Made by a program: the position numbers and the translations under genes
Source: Methanospirillum stamsii
GTDB lineage: Archaea; Halobacteriota; Methanomicrobia; Methanomicrobiales; Methanospirillaceae
Length of the DNA stretch: 64,000 bases
Direction of reading: 5' to 3'
NCBI RefSeq assembly: GCF_003173335.1
Contig: NZ_QGMZ01000015.1
Span: 1 to 64,000 of the forward strand
Shown here: positions 9,009-17,375 of the stretch, one piece after another
Numbering within the stretch: the stretch's first letter is position 1
How the letters are laid out: the number at the start of each line of letters is the position of its first letter
The notes under the pieces: model-generated
What the model saw: only the letters and a program-made list of their open reading frames with translations
Database searches by the model: none
What the model was told of the DNA's origin: nothing

Positions 9009-9793
9009 GGAAACTCTCCGAGAACCTGATAACAACCAAGATGCTTTATCCGGGTAATCCTGCTTATCTTTTCTATCGCTTCCATCCATGCTCCTTCACA
9101 TTGAATATCAATGAAAAAGACGTAATTACCCATACAGCGTTTTGATGGCCGTGATTCTATCCGGGTCAGGTTCACTTTGGAATCCTTAAAGGGAGAGAGC
9201 AAGTCATAGAGCAGTCCTGCCCGGTTTTCGCCAGGATCCGCGATAATGCTGCACTTTTGCGGATATGCATCAGTTCCCTTAATGCTGCTGATAACAATGA
9301 ACCGGGTAATATTATCAAGATTGTTCTCGATATTCCGGTCAATTATCGGAATTTCATACCTCTTTGCAAGTGATTCAGAGATGATTGCCGCAGAATTTGC
9401 CCGTTCCTTCTGGGCCTGTCCACTTGCTGCATTACTCTCGGTATGAATAACCGGAAGACCTAAGGAATCAATGTATTTACTACATTGTTCATGGCTCTGG
9501 GGATGAGCAAAGATAACTGAAATCTGATCCTTTGGGGTATCGGCAGCAAAGGAATGATGAACCGGAAGGTATGCTTCTTTGGTGATGTAGAGTTCATGCT
9601 GCATCAGTCCGTCCATGGTTGCAGTAACACCGCCTGCTTCACTGTTTTCAAGGGGAACAAGACCGGATATTCCAGTCTTTGCAACCTCTAAAAATACTCT
9701 CCCAATTGAGGGCATCAGGATGATATCATCATCCATCTTCTGCGCCAGGTCATGAGAAAAAGTTCCTTCCGGACCAAGCGTAATCAGAGTCAA
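8999..9793 (-). CDS. pheA: Prephenate dehydratase with ACT domain
   Basis: This enzyme decarboxylates and dehydrates prephenate to phenylpyruvate, committing chorismate-derived carbon to phenylalanine. The 264-residue protein starts TLGPEGTFSHDLAQ, the usual prephenate dehydratase opening. It contains GLVPLENSEAGGV and the catalytic Thr-Arg-Phe in DNITRFIVIS. The C-terminal ~80 residues are an ACT regulatory domain, with the ESRPSKRCMGNYVFFID motif, which suggests feedback control by phenylalanine. There is no chorismate mutase domain, unlike the bifunctional bacterial P-protein. It overlaps tyrA (4 bases) and aroA. Confidence 0.95.
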   Translation of the reverse strand: MTLITLGPEGTFSHDLAQKMDDDIILMPSIGRVFLEVAKTGISGLVPLENSEAGGVTATMDGLMQHELYITKEAYLPVHHSFAADTPKDQISVIFAHPQSHEQCSKYIDSLGLPVIHTESNAASGQAQKERANSAAIISESLAKRYEIPIIDRNIENNLDNITRFIVISSIKGTDAYPQKCSIIADPGENRAGLLYDLLSPFKDSKVNLTRIESRPSKRCMGNYVFFIDIQCEGAWMEAIEKISRITRIKHLGCYQVLGEFPCR

Positions 9794-10614
9794 GGTTTCA
9801 CCATCGCCTGGATAAGTTTATCCGTCTCTTTCAGGGCCTGGGAACAGAACGGGCCGAACCATTCACGGGATGAGAGAAATTCGTCAGTAAATGCATCAAT
9901 GTCGCCATTTGTTACCATCTCAATTATCTCGTCAGCGGTCTCTCTGCAGGTCTTTAGAACCGACGGAACACTCGGATTCATGCACAGAATATCTGCATAA
10001 AGTCCGGGGTTTTGTGAGAGCAGTCTTCCGGCTATTCCGGTCTCTATTCGGTATACCGGACTCATATACACCTCAGTATCCTCCGGAGAAATTCCAAGTC
10101 TTCTCATCGTTCCGGCAAGAAGAATTGCCTTAAAATGTGTAAGACCCTGTATTACGGCCATCATCCGGTCATGCTCCTCAGGCGTGGTCCGGGTAACCCG
10201 TGCCCCCTGACTGGTAAAAATCTCCTCAAAGAACCGGATATCCTCTTCATCACATCGTGCAGGGGTTGCAACGATGGTCTGGCCCAGAATGGTTCCGACC
10301 GTCGGACCAAACATCGGGTGAAACCCGATGACACGAGCCTTTGATGTAAGCATTGCACGGACCGGATCTACTTTAAGTGAGGTCAGATCTACCAGAATCT
10401 GCCCTTCAGTGAGAAGCGGAGATATTTCTTCGATGATTCGGATGGTATCTCTGATTGGAACCGATACCATGACAACATCAGCCAGACGGCAGATATCCTC
10501 ACGGGTAACTTCTGTTGTCCTTCCGGATATGAGCACCTCATGGCCGGCTCCGGAAAAAACCTGTGAAAAGAGGCTGCCCATGCCTCCGGTCCCTCCGATG
10601 ATCCCGATTTTCAT
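9790..10614 (-). CDS. tyrA: Prephenate dehydrogenase
   Basis: TyrA oxidatively decarboxylates prephenate to 4-hydroxyphenylpyruvate, the tyrosine branch. The Rossmann nucleotide-binding motif GIIGGTGGMGSLF opens the protein. GFHPMFGPTVGTILGQTIV and a QGLTHFKAILLAGT helix, both typical of TyrA, follow. An upstream open extension to 10653 exists, but ATG at 10614 starts exactly at the Rossmann strand and lies one base after the preceding stop, so it is preferred (274 residues). No chorismate mutase or ACT domain is fused, unlike some archaeal TyrA proteins. Confidence 0.94.
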   Translation of the reverse strand: MKIGIIGGTGGMGSLFSQVFSGAGHEVLISGRTTEVTREDICRLADVVMVSVPIRDTIRIIEEISPLLTEGQILVDLTSLKVDPVRAMLTSKARVIGFHPMFGPTVGTILGQTIVATPARCDEEDIRFFEEIFTSQGARVTRTTPEEHDRMMAVIQGLTHFKAILLAGTMRRLGISPEDTEVYMSPVYRIETGIAGRLLSQNPGLYADILCMNPSVPSVLKTCRETADEIIEMVTNGDIDAFTDEFLSSREWFGPFCSQALKETDKLIQAMVKP

Positions 10615-10615
10615 G

Positions 10616-11602
10616 TTATTTCTCAATGATGGTCTCATCAATGGCCATGCCAAAATGCCGGCCTCCGCTCTCTATTCTTCCAAGGATAATATCTCCGGGT
10701 TTCAGAGAAGTTACTGAAACTGCCGAGTTATCCGGCCGAACCAGCCGGATGGTTTCTGCATTCTGAAGGATGACTGATAGTTTCTGACCATCACATTCAG
10801 CCTCTACTAAAAAGAGCGGTCTTCGCTCAATCTTGACCCGGCCGACCGTAGCTTCCCGGCATGTTCCGTTTCCATGAACAATGCTCACCCGGTCACCTGC
10901 TTTCAGGTCAGCAAGATATGCCGTCTTTCCATCGGTAACCTGCACGTATGCATGGACTCCTCCTGCATTTACCCGAAATGGCCGGGGAGCCACATACGGG
11001 TTTACGAGGGTCTCGGCATGGACCAGGAAAAAACCGGATGATGTATTTCCTACCAGCATTCCTTCCCCGTCAGTCATGAGAGAACACGTATCCACACAGA
11101 CTCGCTCCCCCATACCAGCAGGTTTTACCCCGGTAACCGTAAGGCGGTGGAGTTCTTTTCCACATGACCCGGACTGTGCCATCTTCGCAACATTCCGGAT
11201 GAGATCCGGATTATCAGTCTGGATAAGAACTCCGGCAACTCCTTTTTCAAGGACAGTAAATGCCTGCTCTGCCTCTTCAATGGTTGAGACCGCAGCGATG
11301 ACATTGTTTCCACATGCAGCCAGATTTTCAAGGGGAATAACCGTCCAGTCAGATGTATGGACAATAATCCGTTCGGTCTTTGCAGCTTCCATCGCAAGAG
11401 CCTGATCTTCAGTATTCCCGATGGTAACCTCCCGGATATCCTTATCCAGAACCAGGTCACCATCCGGAGCGATAACGAGGATTTTTCCAAGTTCTCTGAT
11501 TGGTCCTGCCAAATCTGCGATTACTCCATCAGCTCCGGATTCAAGGGCAGCAATTGCAAGTTCTTTGTCCCATGGCCGGAGATCCACAAATACCTGTTTC
11601 AT
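10616..11602 (-). CDS. aroB': 3-dehydroquinate synthase II (archaeal type)
   Basis: This 328-residue protein belongs to the archaeal dehydroquinate synthase II family (MJ1249-like). That family oxidatively deaminates and cyclises 2-amino-3,7-dideoxy-D-threo-hept-6-ulosonate (ADTH) to 3-dehydroquinate with NAD. It replaces the DAHP/AroB route. The sequence opens [26 protein letters not shown] and contains [20 protein letters not shown] and [19 protein letters not shown], conserved blocks of the family, with a basic C-terminal beta domain. It follows the two ADTH-synthase-like genes with a 6-base gap and so catalyses the next step after them. Confidence 0.93.
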   Translation of the reverse strand: MKQVFVDLRPWDKELAIAALESGADGVIADLAGPIRELGKILVIAPDGDLVLDKDIREVTIGNTEDQALAMEAAKTERIIVHTSDWTVIPLENLAACGNNVIAAVSTIEEAEQAFTVLEKGVAGVLIQTDNPDLIRNVAKMAQSGSCGKELHRLTVTGVKPAGMGERVCVDTCSLMTDGEGMLVGNTSSGFFLVHAETLVNPYVAPRPFRVNAGGVHAYVQVTDGKTAYLADLKAGDRVSIVHGNGTCREATVGRVKIERRPLFLVEAECDGQKLSVILQNAETIRLVRPDNSAVSVTSLKPGDIILGRIESGGRHFGMAIDETIIEK

Positions 11603-11608
11603 AATCCC

Positions 11609-12382
11609 TCAGATATTCTCAGGTTTTACCCCTTCATGAACTACTTTTGATACATTTGACACGAATTTTGCAACATTATCCCGCTGGAATGCATTCCTTC
11701 CCATGCAGACACCGGCACATTTTGCAAAGTGAACAGCATCATAGATGGAATGGTAGGTGTCAATATCCTCGCCCTTTTCTCCTCCGGCAATAAAAACCGG
11801 AATTGATGATGCTTTTACAATCTTTGCAAAAGATTCAGGATCTCCGGTGTAGTTGGTCTTTACAAGGTCGGCTCCGAGCTCTTCTGCTACTCTGACCGCA
11901 TGCCCGACATGACGGGGATCAGTCGGGTTGATACCATTACCACGCGGGTAAATCATAGCCAGAAGAGGTATTCCCCACCGGTTACAATCACGGACTACCT
12001 GCCCGGCAGATTCCATCATTTTTGATTCCTGGATGGCTCCAAGATTTATATGGATAGATACCGCATCAGCACCAAGGGATACTGCTTCCTCAACGGTGCA
12101 GATTAATACCTTGTCGTTTGGGTCAGGATTCATGCTTGTTCCGGCGGAAAGATGAATAATAAGACCGATGTCCCGTCCTTTTCTTCGGTGACCCGGGCGT
12201 ACTAGCCCTTTATGAAGAATTATGGCGTTGGCACCTCCGTCAGAGACTTCCGCAATCGTTTCGGTCATGTTTAAAAGACCATCTATCTGTCCCAGGGTCA
12301 TTCCGTGATCCATCGGAATGATGACCGCTTTTCCAGTGTTCCGGTCCATTATCCGTTCAATACGAATCTCCTTTCCGATCAT
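11609..12382 (-). CDS. ADTH synthase / class I FBP aldolase family protein (copy 1)
   Basis: This 257-residue DhnA-type class I aldolase resembles 2-amino-3,7-dideoxy-D-threo-hept-6-ulosonate synthase, the first enzyme of the archaeal shikimate route. Features are PMDHGMTLGQIDGL near the start, AVSIHINLGA, and LVKTNYTGDPESF with the Schiff-base lysine. The end region FIAGGEKG and AKCAGVCMGRNAFQ gives the phosphate-binding loops. The neighbouring gene is a clear paralog. One copy could serve as true fructose-bisphosphate aldolase while the other makes ADTH; sequence alone does not say which. It overlaps the upstream paralog by 4 bases. Confidence 0.88.
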   Translation of the reverse strand: MIGKEIRIERIMDRNTGKAVIIPMDHGMTLGQIDGLLNMTETIAEVSDGGANAIILHKGLVRPGHRRKGRDIGLIIHLSAGTSMNPDPNDKVLICTVEEAVSLGADAVSIHINLGAIQESKMMESAGQVVRDCNRWGIPLLAMIYPRGNGINPTDPRHVGHAVRVAEELGADLVKTNYTGDPESFAKIVKASSIPVFIAGGEKGEDIDTYHSIYDAVHFAKCAGVCMGRNAFQRDNVAKFVSNVSKVVHEGVKPENI

Positions 12383-13179
12383 ATCATCCCTCCTTTGAGC
12401 ATCTCATTGACTTCAACAGCAGAGAGTCCTTCATGGACAATTTTCGCACAGGCACGAACAAATGCTGCAGGATTCTCGTGCTGGAATGCATTCCGGCCGA
12501 TGGATAGACCAGCAGCTCCTCCTTCCATGGACCCTTCGATGAGTTCAAGGGTCGTAAGATCATCTGTCTTTGACCCTCCTGCAACCACCACCGGAACCGG
12601 ACATCCCTTCGTGACTTCACGGAATGTGTCCGGATCTCCGGTGTAGTTGGTCTTTACAAGGTCAGCCCCCAGTTCTGCGGCAACACGGGCCGCAAGACTT
12701 ACATGTTCCACGGCGTGTTCATCCTTAATGTTCCGGCCCCGTGGGTACATCATGGCAAGAAGCGGGACTCCCCATTCCATGCATTCGATTGATACATGAC
12801 CAAGGTCGGCCAGCATCTGGGCCTCCGAGTCCGCCCCGATATTTACATGCATGGATACTGCATCTGCCCCCATTTTCAGGGCATTTGTTACAGAGTTTAT
12901 GAGCACTTTCTCATTTGGATCCGGACCAATGGCTGTTGATGCAGAGAGATGCAGGATAAGCCCCACATCGTGACCTCGCTGCCTGTGCCCATGCAGGGCA
13001 AGTCCGACATGCCCGAGAACTGCATTTGCTCCACCTTCCGCAACTGAATTTACCGCATCAGGAAGTTCCACCAGACCCGCAATCGGCCCCAGGGTTACCC
13101 CATGGTCCATCGGGACTATTATGGTCTTTCTTGTGTTACGGTTCATGATTCTTTCAAGTCTGATATCTTTACCTCTCAT
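12379..13179 (-). CDS. ADTH synthase / class I FBP aldolase family protein (copy 2, first gene of aromatic operon)
   Basis: This is a paralog of the next gene, with the same blocks: PMDHGVTLGPIAGL, AVSMHVNIGA, LVKTNYTGDPDTF with the catalytic lysine, and VVAGGSK / AAGLSIGRNAFQH phosphate-binding loops. It heads the aromatic operon, so at least one of the pair should supply ADTH from an aspartate semialdehyde-derived and a sugar-derived precursor. I choose ATG at 13179 over GTG at 13188 because GGAG sits 8 bases before the ATG and overlaps the GTG. A hairpin-forming inverted repeat lies just upstream at 13198-13220. Confidence 0.88.
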   Translation of the reverse strand: MRGKDIRLERIMNRNTRKTIIVPMDHGVTLGPIAGLVELPDAVNSVAEGGANAVLGHVGLALHGHRQRGHDVGLILHLSASTAIGPDPNEKVLINSVTNALKMGADAVSMHVNIGADSEAQMLADLGHVSIECMEWGVPLLAMMYPRGRNIKDEHAVEHVSLAARVAAELGADLVKTNYTGDPDTFREVTKGCPVPVVVAGGSKTDDLTTLELIEGSMEGGAAGLSIGRNAFQHENPAAFVRACAKIVHEGLSAVEVNEMLKGGMI

Positions 13180-13197
13180 ACAAATCACTCCATTTTT

Positions 13198-13220
13198 GGT
13201 ACGAGTGATTACTCAGTACC
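13198..13220 (-). promoter_or_regulatory. Inverted repeat at the head of the aromatic operon (operator or leader hairpin)
   Basis: Outer arms GGTAC / GTACC and inner arms GAGT / ACTC pair around a 4-base loop, with one unpaired base on one side, giving nine base pairs. It sits between the likely promoter (T-rich and TATA-like, around 13245-13255) and the SD of the first gene, where an operator or 5' leader hairpin would be. No regulator is identified. Confidence 0.5.
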
Positions 13221-13470
13221 AGAAAAACTGGAAAAAGCTAAAAAAAGACGAAAAATAGCGATAAGCGAATGATCTAACTGACAATTCGGATAACAGTCTG
13301 GCGGAAGCTATGCTGCAGTTTTTTGCAGATACCATCTCCTCCACACAGTTTGTCATGATCAGGAGTCAATATGACCGAAGATAAAGGTTTCGATATCGTG
13401 CCATGATATGGCATGACATGGACATCAACATCGTAGTAATTACTCAAACCACGCACACAAAAAATGAAAG
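13221..13470. other. Intergenic region between aMBF1 gene and aromatic operon
   Basis: On the minus strand this stretch has several T-runs (13221-13255) that could end the aMBF1 transcript, and a weak TATA-like element for the aromatic operon. A 15-base palindrome (TGCCAT, GAT, ATGGCA) lies at 13399-13413. A 60-codon frame (13274-13456, minus, GTG start) lacks an SD and any recognisable motif; I leave it uncalled. Confidence 0.35.
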
Positions 13471-13989
13471 TTACTTCTTTGCCTTCTTAATACGAATGAC
13501 GTCCCCCATAGTGGTGGTCATTCGTGCATGATGAAGGTCAGTCGGTTCAGAGGACGTATCGTCAAGAAGACGAATGTCCAGTGTTTTTTCAAGTTTTTTC
13601 CGAACTTCATCTTCCGGAATCAGTTCACCTTTTTCCAGTTTTTTTACCAGAAGTTCACGTTCCATCATCGCAAGGGCAAGATCTTTCTGGGTCATCCCCA
13701 GCTTCATCCGTGCATCACGTATCCGGTCAGGATAATCTTCTACCAGGTCGCCACCCATCTGGTCAAACAGGTCTCTGGAGCGTTGGACAGCAGGTTTTGC
13801 CTGGGACTGAAATCCGGAAGATTTCACGGATTGTGCTGCAGATGATCGTGGAGCTGCTCCCTGTACTTCAGTACCGTATTTAGCACAGGCATTACAGACT
13901 AAGAGCTCGGTCCCTTCGATCTTGATCCTCTTCAAAGGGCCTTTGGCTTCTGCGCCGCACATTTCACACTGCATTTTCGCAAACATCAT
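13471..13989 (-). CDS. mbf1: Archaeal multiprotein bridging factor aMBF1
   Basis: The 172-residue protein has the aMBF1 layout: an N-terminal zinc ribbon with CEMCG near residue 8 and CNACAKYG near residue 33, a flexible middle rich in Ser/Ala/Gln, then a Cro/XRE-type helix-turn-helix (RIRDARMKLGMTQKDLALAM, about residues 94-113). A basic tail ends IRIKKAKK. Family members bridge TBP and other factors and in archaea associate with ribosomes or the transcription apparatus. It is divergent from the first PAN gene with only 34 bases between starts, so the promoters must overlap. Confidence 0.92.
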   Translation of the reverse strand: MMFAKMQCEMCGAEAKGPLKRIKIEGTELLVCNACAKYGTEVQGAAPRSSAAQSVKSSGFQSQAKPAVQRSRDLFDQMGGDLVEDYPDRIRDARMKLGMTQKDLALAMMERELLVKKLEKGELIPEDEVRKKLEKTLDIRLLDDTSSEPTDLHHARMTTTMGDVIRIKKAKK

Positions 13990-14023
13990 ATAGTCACTTA
14001 CCCCTATATACCTGATTGATCAG

Positions 14024-15262
14024 ATGGCAGAAGCAACCCGCCACACAGATGATATGAAGACTCCTGAGGAGCTCTATCGGTACTTAGTCGACCGGGTTGC
14101 AGGAATGGAATCGCAAAACCAGGAATTAAAGGAGCAGATCCGTCAACTGGAGTCAGATAAGCGATATATCGAGACTCAGAAGATCAGATATGAGCGGGAA
14201 GTTCGTAAGCTGAAAAGTGAAATCGAACACCTGAAAACACCTCCGCTCATTGTGGGCACCGTCACTGACATCATAGATCCCGGACGCGTTGTTGTCCGGT
14301 CAAGTGCGGGGCCAAGGTTCCTGGTCCGGGTATCCCAGTCCGTAAACCCGGATGTGCTCAAAGCTGGTGCCAGATGCACTCTCAACCAGCAGTCTCTGGC
14401 GATTGTGGAAGTTCTTCCAAGTACCTATGATTCGCAAGTGTATGGGATGGAACTGGTAGATGCACCATCGGAGACTTATGAAGATATTGGCGGTCTTGAA
14501 AAGCAGATCATGGAGATTCGTGAAGCGGTAGAGCTTCCGATGACAAGACCAGATCTCTTTGAAAAGATAGGTATCAATCCACCTAAAGGGGTTCTTCTGT
14601 ACGGCCCTCCCGGAACAGGAAAAACCCTTCTGGCCAAGGCTGTAGCACATGAGACTCATGCGATATTCCTGCATACCGTAGGTTCAGAACTGGTACAGAA
14701 GTATATTGGAGAAGGAGCAAGACTGGTACGGGAATTATTCGACCTTGCCAAGGAAAAAGCCCCTTCCATCATCTTTATTGATGAAATAGATGCTATCGGA
14801 GCATCACGCACTGAAGCAATGACTTCCGGAGACAGGGAAGTCCAGCGTACACTCATGCAGCTTCTGGCTGCAATGGACGGTTTTGAACAGAGAGGAGACG
14901 TAAAGATAATCGGAGCAACCAACCGTATTGACATCCTGGATGCAGCCCTCCTGCGTCCCGGGCGGTTTGACCGGATTATCGAGATTCCTCTGCCGGATGC
15001 CAATGGGAGATACTCAATCCTCAAGGTTCATACCCGCAACATGAATCTTGCCGATGATGTCAACATGATGGAAATTGCACAGATGACGGATGGAAGAAAC
15101 GGAGCTGACCTGAATGCAATCTGTATGGAAGCAGGGATGTTTGCTATCAGGAAAGAACATTCACAGGTCTCTCATGAAGACTTCCTCAACGCATTGAATA
15201 AATTCAGGTATGACTTTGAGAAAGATCAGCGGCTTATTGCTGCTGGTGCAATGTTTGCCTAG
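14024..15262 (+). CDS. pan: Proteasome-activating nucleotidase (PAN), copy 1
   Basis: This 412-residue AAA ATPase unfolds substrates for the 20S proteasome. Order: N-terminal coiled coil (about 25-72), OB domain (about 75-135), then the AAA module. The module has Walker A GPPGTGKT at 194-201, pore loop [19 protein letters not shown], Walker B IIFIDEID near 239-246, and the arginine-finger region [16 protein letters not shown]. The C terminus is AMFA. PAN proteins usually end in Hb-Tyr-X, which docks into and opens the proteasome gate; here Phe replaces Tyr. A second, more divergent PAN is encoded nearby on the other strand, so mixed or alternative rings are possible. A T-rich terminator follows. 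Confidence 0.96.
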   Translation: MAEATRHTDDMKTPEELYRYLVDRVAGMESQNQELKEQIRQLESDKRYIETQKIRYEREVRKLKSEIEHLKTPPLIVGTVTDIIDPGRVVVRSSAGPRFLVRVSQSVNPDVLKAGARCTLNQQSLAIVEVLPSTYDSQVYGMELVDAPSETYEDIGGLEKQIMEIREAVELPMTRPDLFEKIGINPPKGVLLYGPPGTGKTLLAKAVAHETHAIFLHTVGSELVQKYIGEGARLVRELFDLAKEKAPSIIFIDEIDAIGASRTEAMTSGDREVQRTLMQLLAAMDGFEQRGDVKIIGATNRIDILDAALLRPGRFDRIIEIPLPDANGRYSILKVHTRNMNLADDVNMMEIAQMTDGRNGADLNAICMEAGMFAIRKEHSQVSHEDFLNALNKFRYDFEKDQRLIAAGAMFA

Positions 15263-15265
15263 ACC

Positions 15266-15285
15266 TTCTTTTTTTTGTTTTTTTT
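15266..15285 (+). terminator. T-rich transcription terminator after PAN copy 1
   Basis: A run of nearly pure T interrupted by single C and G bases starts four bases past the stop codon. This is the usual archaeal termination signal, and no hairpin is needed. Confidence 0.6.
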
Positions 15286-15294
15286 CCGGCTCAA

Positions 15295-15747
15295 TTAGGG
15301 ATTGTACTGTAAAACAGAATATTCTTCTTCACTGCATAATGCAGTAATCAGGTAATCGCCCTTAGTTTTTCCACCCGGAAGGGGAAGTCCTTCTTTTGGT
15401 AATTCATTAAACCGGGACAGGGATCCTTCACAATCTGTATGAATAAAAATCCGCCACGGCCAGGGAACAGGGAGATCGTCTCTTGTCAGATATCGTGATT
15501 TTGCAACCGATGCAGTACAAAAAATCCCCGGTTTTATCTCAAATAAATGGTCTGCACCAAATTTTCTGATAAAGTACTTCAGATCTGATGCAAGCGAGAG
15601 GGCCGCTGAGAGAGAACTGAGCGTGATATATATTCCAATTGGAATTTCAATCGGCCTATAAAACTTAAGTGCATGCCAGGCTGTTTCGGATCTTCTGAGT
15701 TCGTAAAATATCCGGATGCCAGGTCTGCTGACTATCAGCAGATTCAT
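15295..15747 (-). CDS. Hypothetical protein downstream of PAN copy 2
   Basis: I do not recognise the family. The 150-residue protein has no signal peptide, membrane helix or clear metal motif. It is mixed alpha/beta, with a segment PIEIPIGIYITLSSLSAALSLASDLKYFIR (about residues 32-61, not a confident membrane helix) and a conserved-looking PWPWRIFIHTD near residue 97. The start is 9 bases past the stop of the second PAN gene, so the two are probably one transcription unit. A link to the proteasome is possible but unproven. The convergent PAN copy 1 ends 32 bases away. Confidence 0.65.
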   Translation of the reverse strand: MNLLIVSRPGIRIFYELRRSETAWHALKFYRPIEIPIGIYITLSSLSAALSLASDLKYFIRKFGADHLFEIKPGIFCTASVAKSRYLTRDDLPVPWPWRIFIHTDCEGSLSRFNELPKEGLPLPGGKTKGDYLITALCSEEEYSVLQYNP

Positions 15748-15756
15748 AAAAAAAGA

Positions 15757-16920
15757 TTAAATGAACATCCGCTCATCAACATCATGATCATCGCCGGCTA
15801 CTTTATTGACAGCATCAAGCATGTCCTGGTTCGTTATTTCAAAAGCACTTTTTCTGACCGCAAGCATACCTGCTTCCCGGCATACCGCCTGAATCTGTGC
15901 CCCGGTAAGTCCTTCAGTCAGGATTGAAATCTCTGCAAGGTTTACTCCGGGTGAGAGAGTCATTTTACGGGTATGGATTTTTATAATGTCCTCACGGGCA
16001 ATGATATCAGGAACTGGTATCTCGATTATCCGGTCAAAACGTCCGGGTCTCAAAAGGGCAGCATCGAGCATGTCGACCCTGTTCGTTGCAGCCATAATCC
16101 GGACGTCGCCACGATTATCAAATCCGTCCATCTCTGCCAGAAGCTGCATGAGTGTTCTCTGTACTTCTGCACTTCCACTGGTCCCGTCATTGGTCCGGGT
16201 GGTTCCGATTGCATCAATCTCGTCTATAAATACAATAGAGGGTGCACGGTCCCGGGCCAGGGCAAAGAGCTCACGGACCATCTGTGCCCCTTCACCGATA
16301 TATTTGTGGACAAGTTCACTCCCGCTCATCCTGATAAACGTGGCTTTTGCATTATGGGCGACTGCTTTTGCAAGAAGTGTTTTTCCGGTTCCGGGAGGAC
16401 CATAGAGGAGAATTCCTTTAGGCGGCTCTACGCCTATTCGTTCAAATACCTCCGGCATAGTCAGAGGATATTCTACTGCTTCACGAATCTCTTCGATCTC
16501 TTTTGTCAGACCCCCAATATATTCGAAGGTGACATCAGGTGACTCATCAAGTTCCATGACTCTGACACGCGAATCGTATGTCTCTTCAAGAACCTTGACA
16601 ACAGAGAGAGCATTGTTTACCGCAACTTTACATCCAGGATAAATAGTGGGGCGCAGTTCATCTGAAATCAGGGTCACATATTCCTGATTGTTTCCCATCT
16701 GACGCAGGTAGATCTCTCCACTTTCAAAGATATCCACGACCAGCGCAACAAATAAAGGCATACGCTTGAGCTGTGAGTTCTCCCGTTTCAGGACCGAATT
16801 TTCTTTGATTAATTCCTCAGAACGGATTGACAACTCAAGGTTTTGGGCCTCCAGCTCCTGAATCCGGATCTGATAGTGAATCTCATTTTCACAGGAGATA
16901 CGTGCAAGAGGCTGTTCCAT
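15757..16920 (-). CDS. Proteasome-activating nucleotidase (PAN), copy 2
   Basis: This 387-residue paralog of the PAN at 14024 has a shorter coiled coil (about 12-53), an OB domain, and an AAA module. Walker A GPPGTGKT is at 174-181, followed by pore loop IRMSGSELVHKYIGEGAQMV, Walker B IVFIDEID, and [16 protein letters not shown]. All ATPase motifs are intact. The C terminus is ERMFI, again Met-Phe-X rather than Hb-Tyr-X. The sequence has drifted well away from copy 1 in the coiled coil and OB domain, which suggests a distinct substrate range or a non-proteasomal role. It is divergent from the DUF126 gene with about 42 bases between starts. Confidence 0.94.
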   Translation of the reverse strand: MEQPLARISCENEIHYQIRIQELEAQNLELSIRSEELIKENSVLKRENSQLKRMPLFVALVVDIFESGEIYLRQMGNNQEYVTLISDELRPTIYPGCKVAVNNALSVVKVLEETYDSRVRVMELDESPDVTFEYIGGLTKEIEEIREAVEYPLTMPEVFERIGVEPPKGILLYGPPGTGKTLLAKAVAHNAKATFIRMSGSELVHKYIGEGAQMVRELFALARDRAPSIVFIDEIDAIGTTRTNDGTSGSAEVQRTLMQLLAEMDGFDNRGDVRIMAATNRVDMLDAALLRPGRFDRIIEIPVPDIIAREDIIKIHTRKMTLSPGVNLAEISILTEGLTGAQIQAVCREAGMLAVRKSAFEITNQDMLDAVNKVAGDDHDVDERMFI

Positions 16921-16962
16921 AGTACATAATTACCCAGTGGTTCTACTTATACGTGAGTGTGC

Positions 16963-17361
16963 ATGATTCTCCAAGGACGCGGAATATCGCGCGGCGTTGG
17001 AAAAGGACCTCTGCTTATTGGTCCGGATCCAATCTCATTTCTTTCCGGCGTAGATCCGGAAACAGGAATCGTATTAGAACCAGGCCATCCCTTGCAGGGT
17101 CAGGATATTTCCGGCTCGGTACTGGCATTTGAGTATGGAAAAGGATCGACGGTTGGGAGTTATATCCTCTATGCCCTGTCGCGCAACGGACATGCCCCTG
17201 CGGCAATCATCAACCAGGAAGCAGAGACAATCATCGCGGTTGGCGCAATCATGGGTAAAATTCCGATGGTTGATCGGATTGGAATACCTCTGAGTGATCT
17301 AAAATCCGGACAGATGGTAGAAGTGGATGGAACAACTGGAAACGTTACAATGATTGAATAA
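16963..17361 (+). CDS. Phosphomevalonate dehydratase small subunit (DUF126, aconitase-X swivel domain)
   Basis: The 132-residue protein matches the DUF126/aconitase-X small-subunit family. It opens GRGISRGVGKGPLLI, then PISFLSGVDPETGIV, and carries YGKGSTVGSYILYALSRNGHAPAAIINQEAE, all family hallmarks. In the archaeal modified mevalonate pathway this subunit pairs with a ~400-residue large subunit to dehydrate (R)-5-phosphomevalonate to trans-anhydromevalonate 5-phosphate for isoprenoid lipid synthesis. The large subunit is not in this window. GTG at 16957 is possible, but ATG at 16963 has GTGAG about 5 bases before it. Confidence 0.9.
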   Translation: MILQGRGISRGVGKGPLLIGPDPISFLSGVDPETGIVLEPGHPLQGQDISGSVLAFEYGKGSTVGSYILYALSRNGHAPAAIINQEAETIIAVGAIMGKIPMVDRIGIPLSDLKSGQMVEVDGTTGNVTMIE

Positions 17362-17375
17362 GTTAAAAAAAAGGC

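Noticed and set aside
10881-11405. 174-codon frame opposite dehydroquinate synthase II
   Set aside because: Antisense shadow of a conserved enzyme.
13274-13456. 60-codon frame between aMBF1 and the aromatic operon
   Set aside because: GTG start without SD, no motif, covers the palindrome and the T-rich stretch; more likely regulatory DNA.
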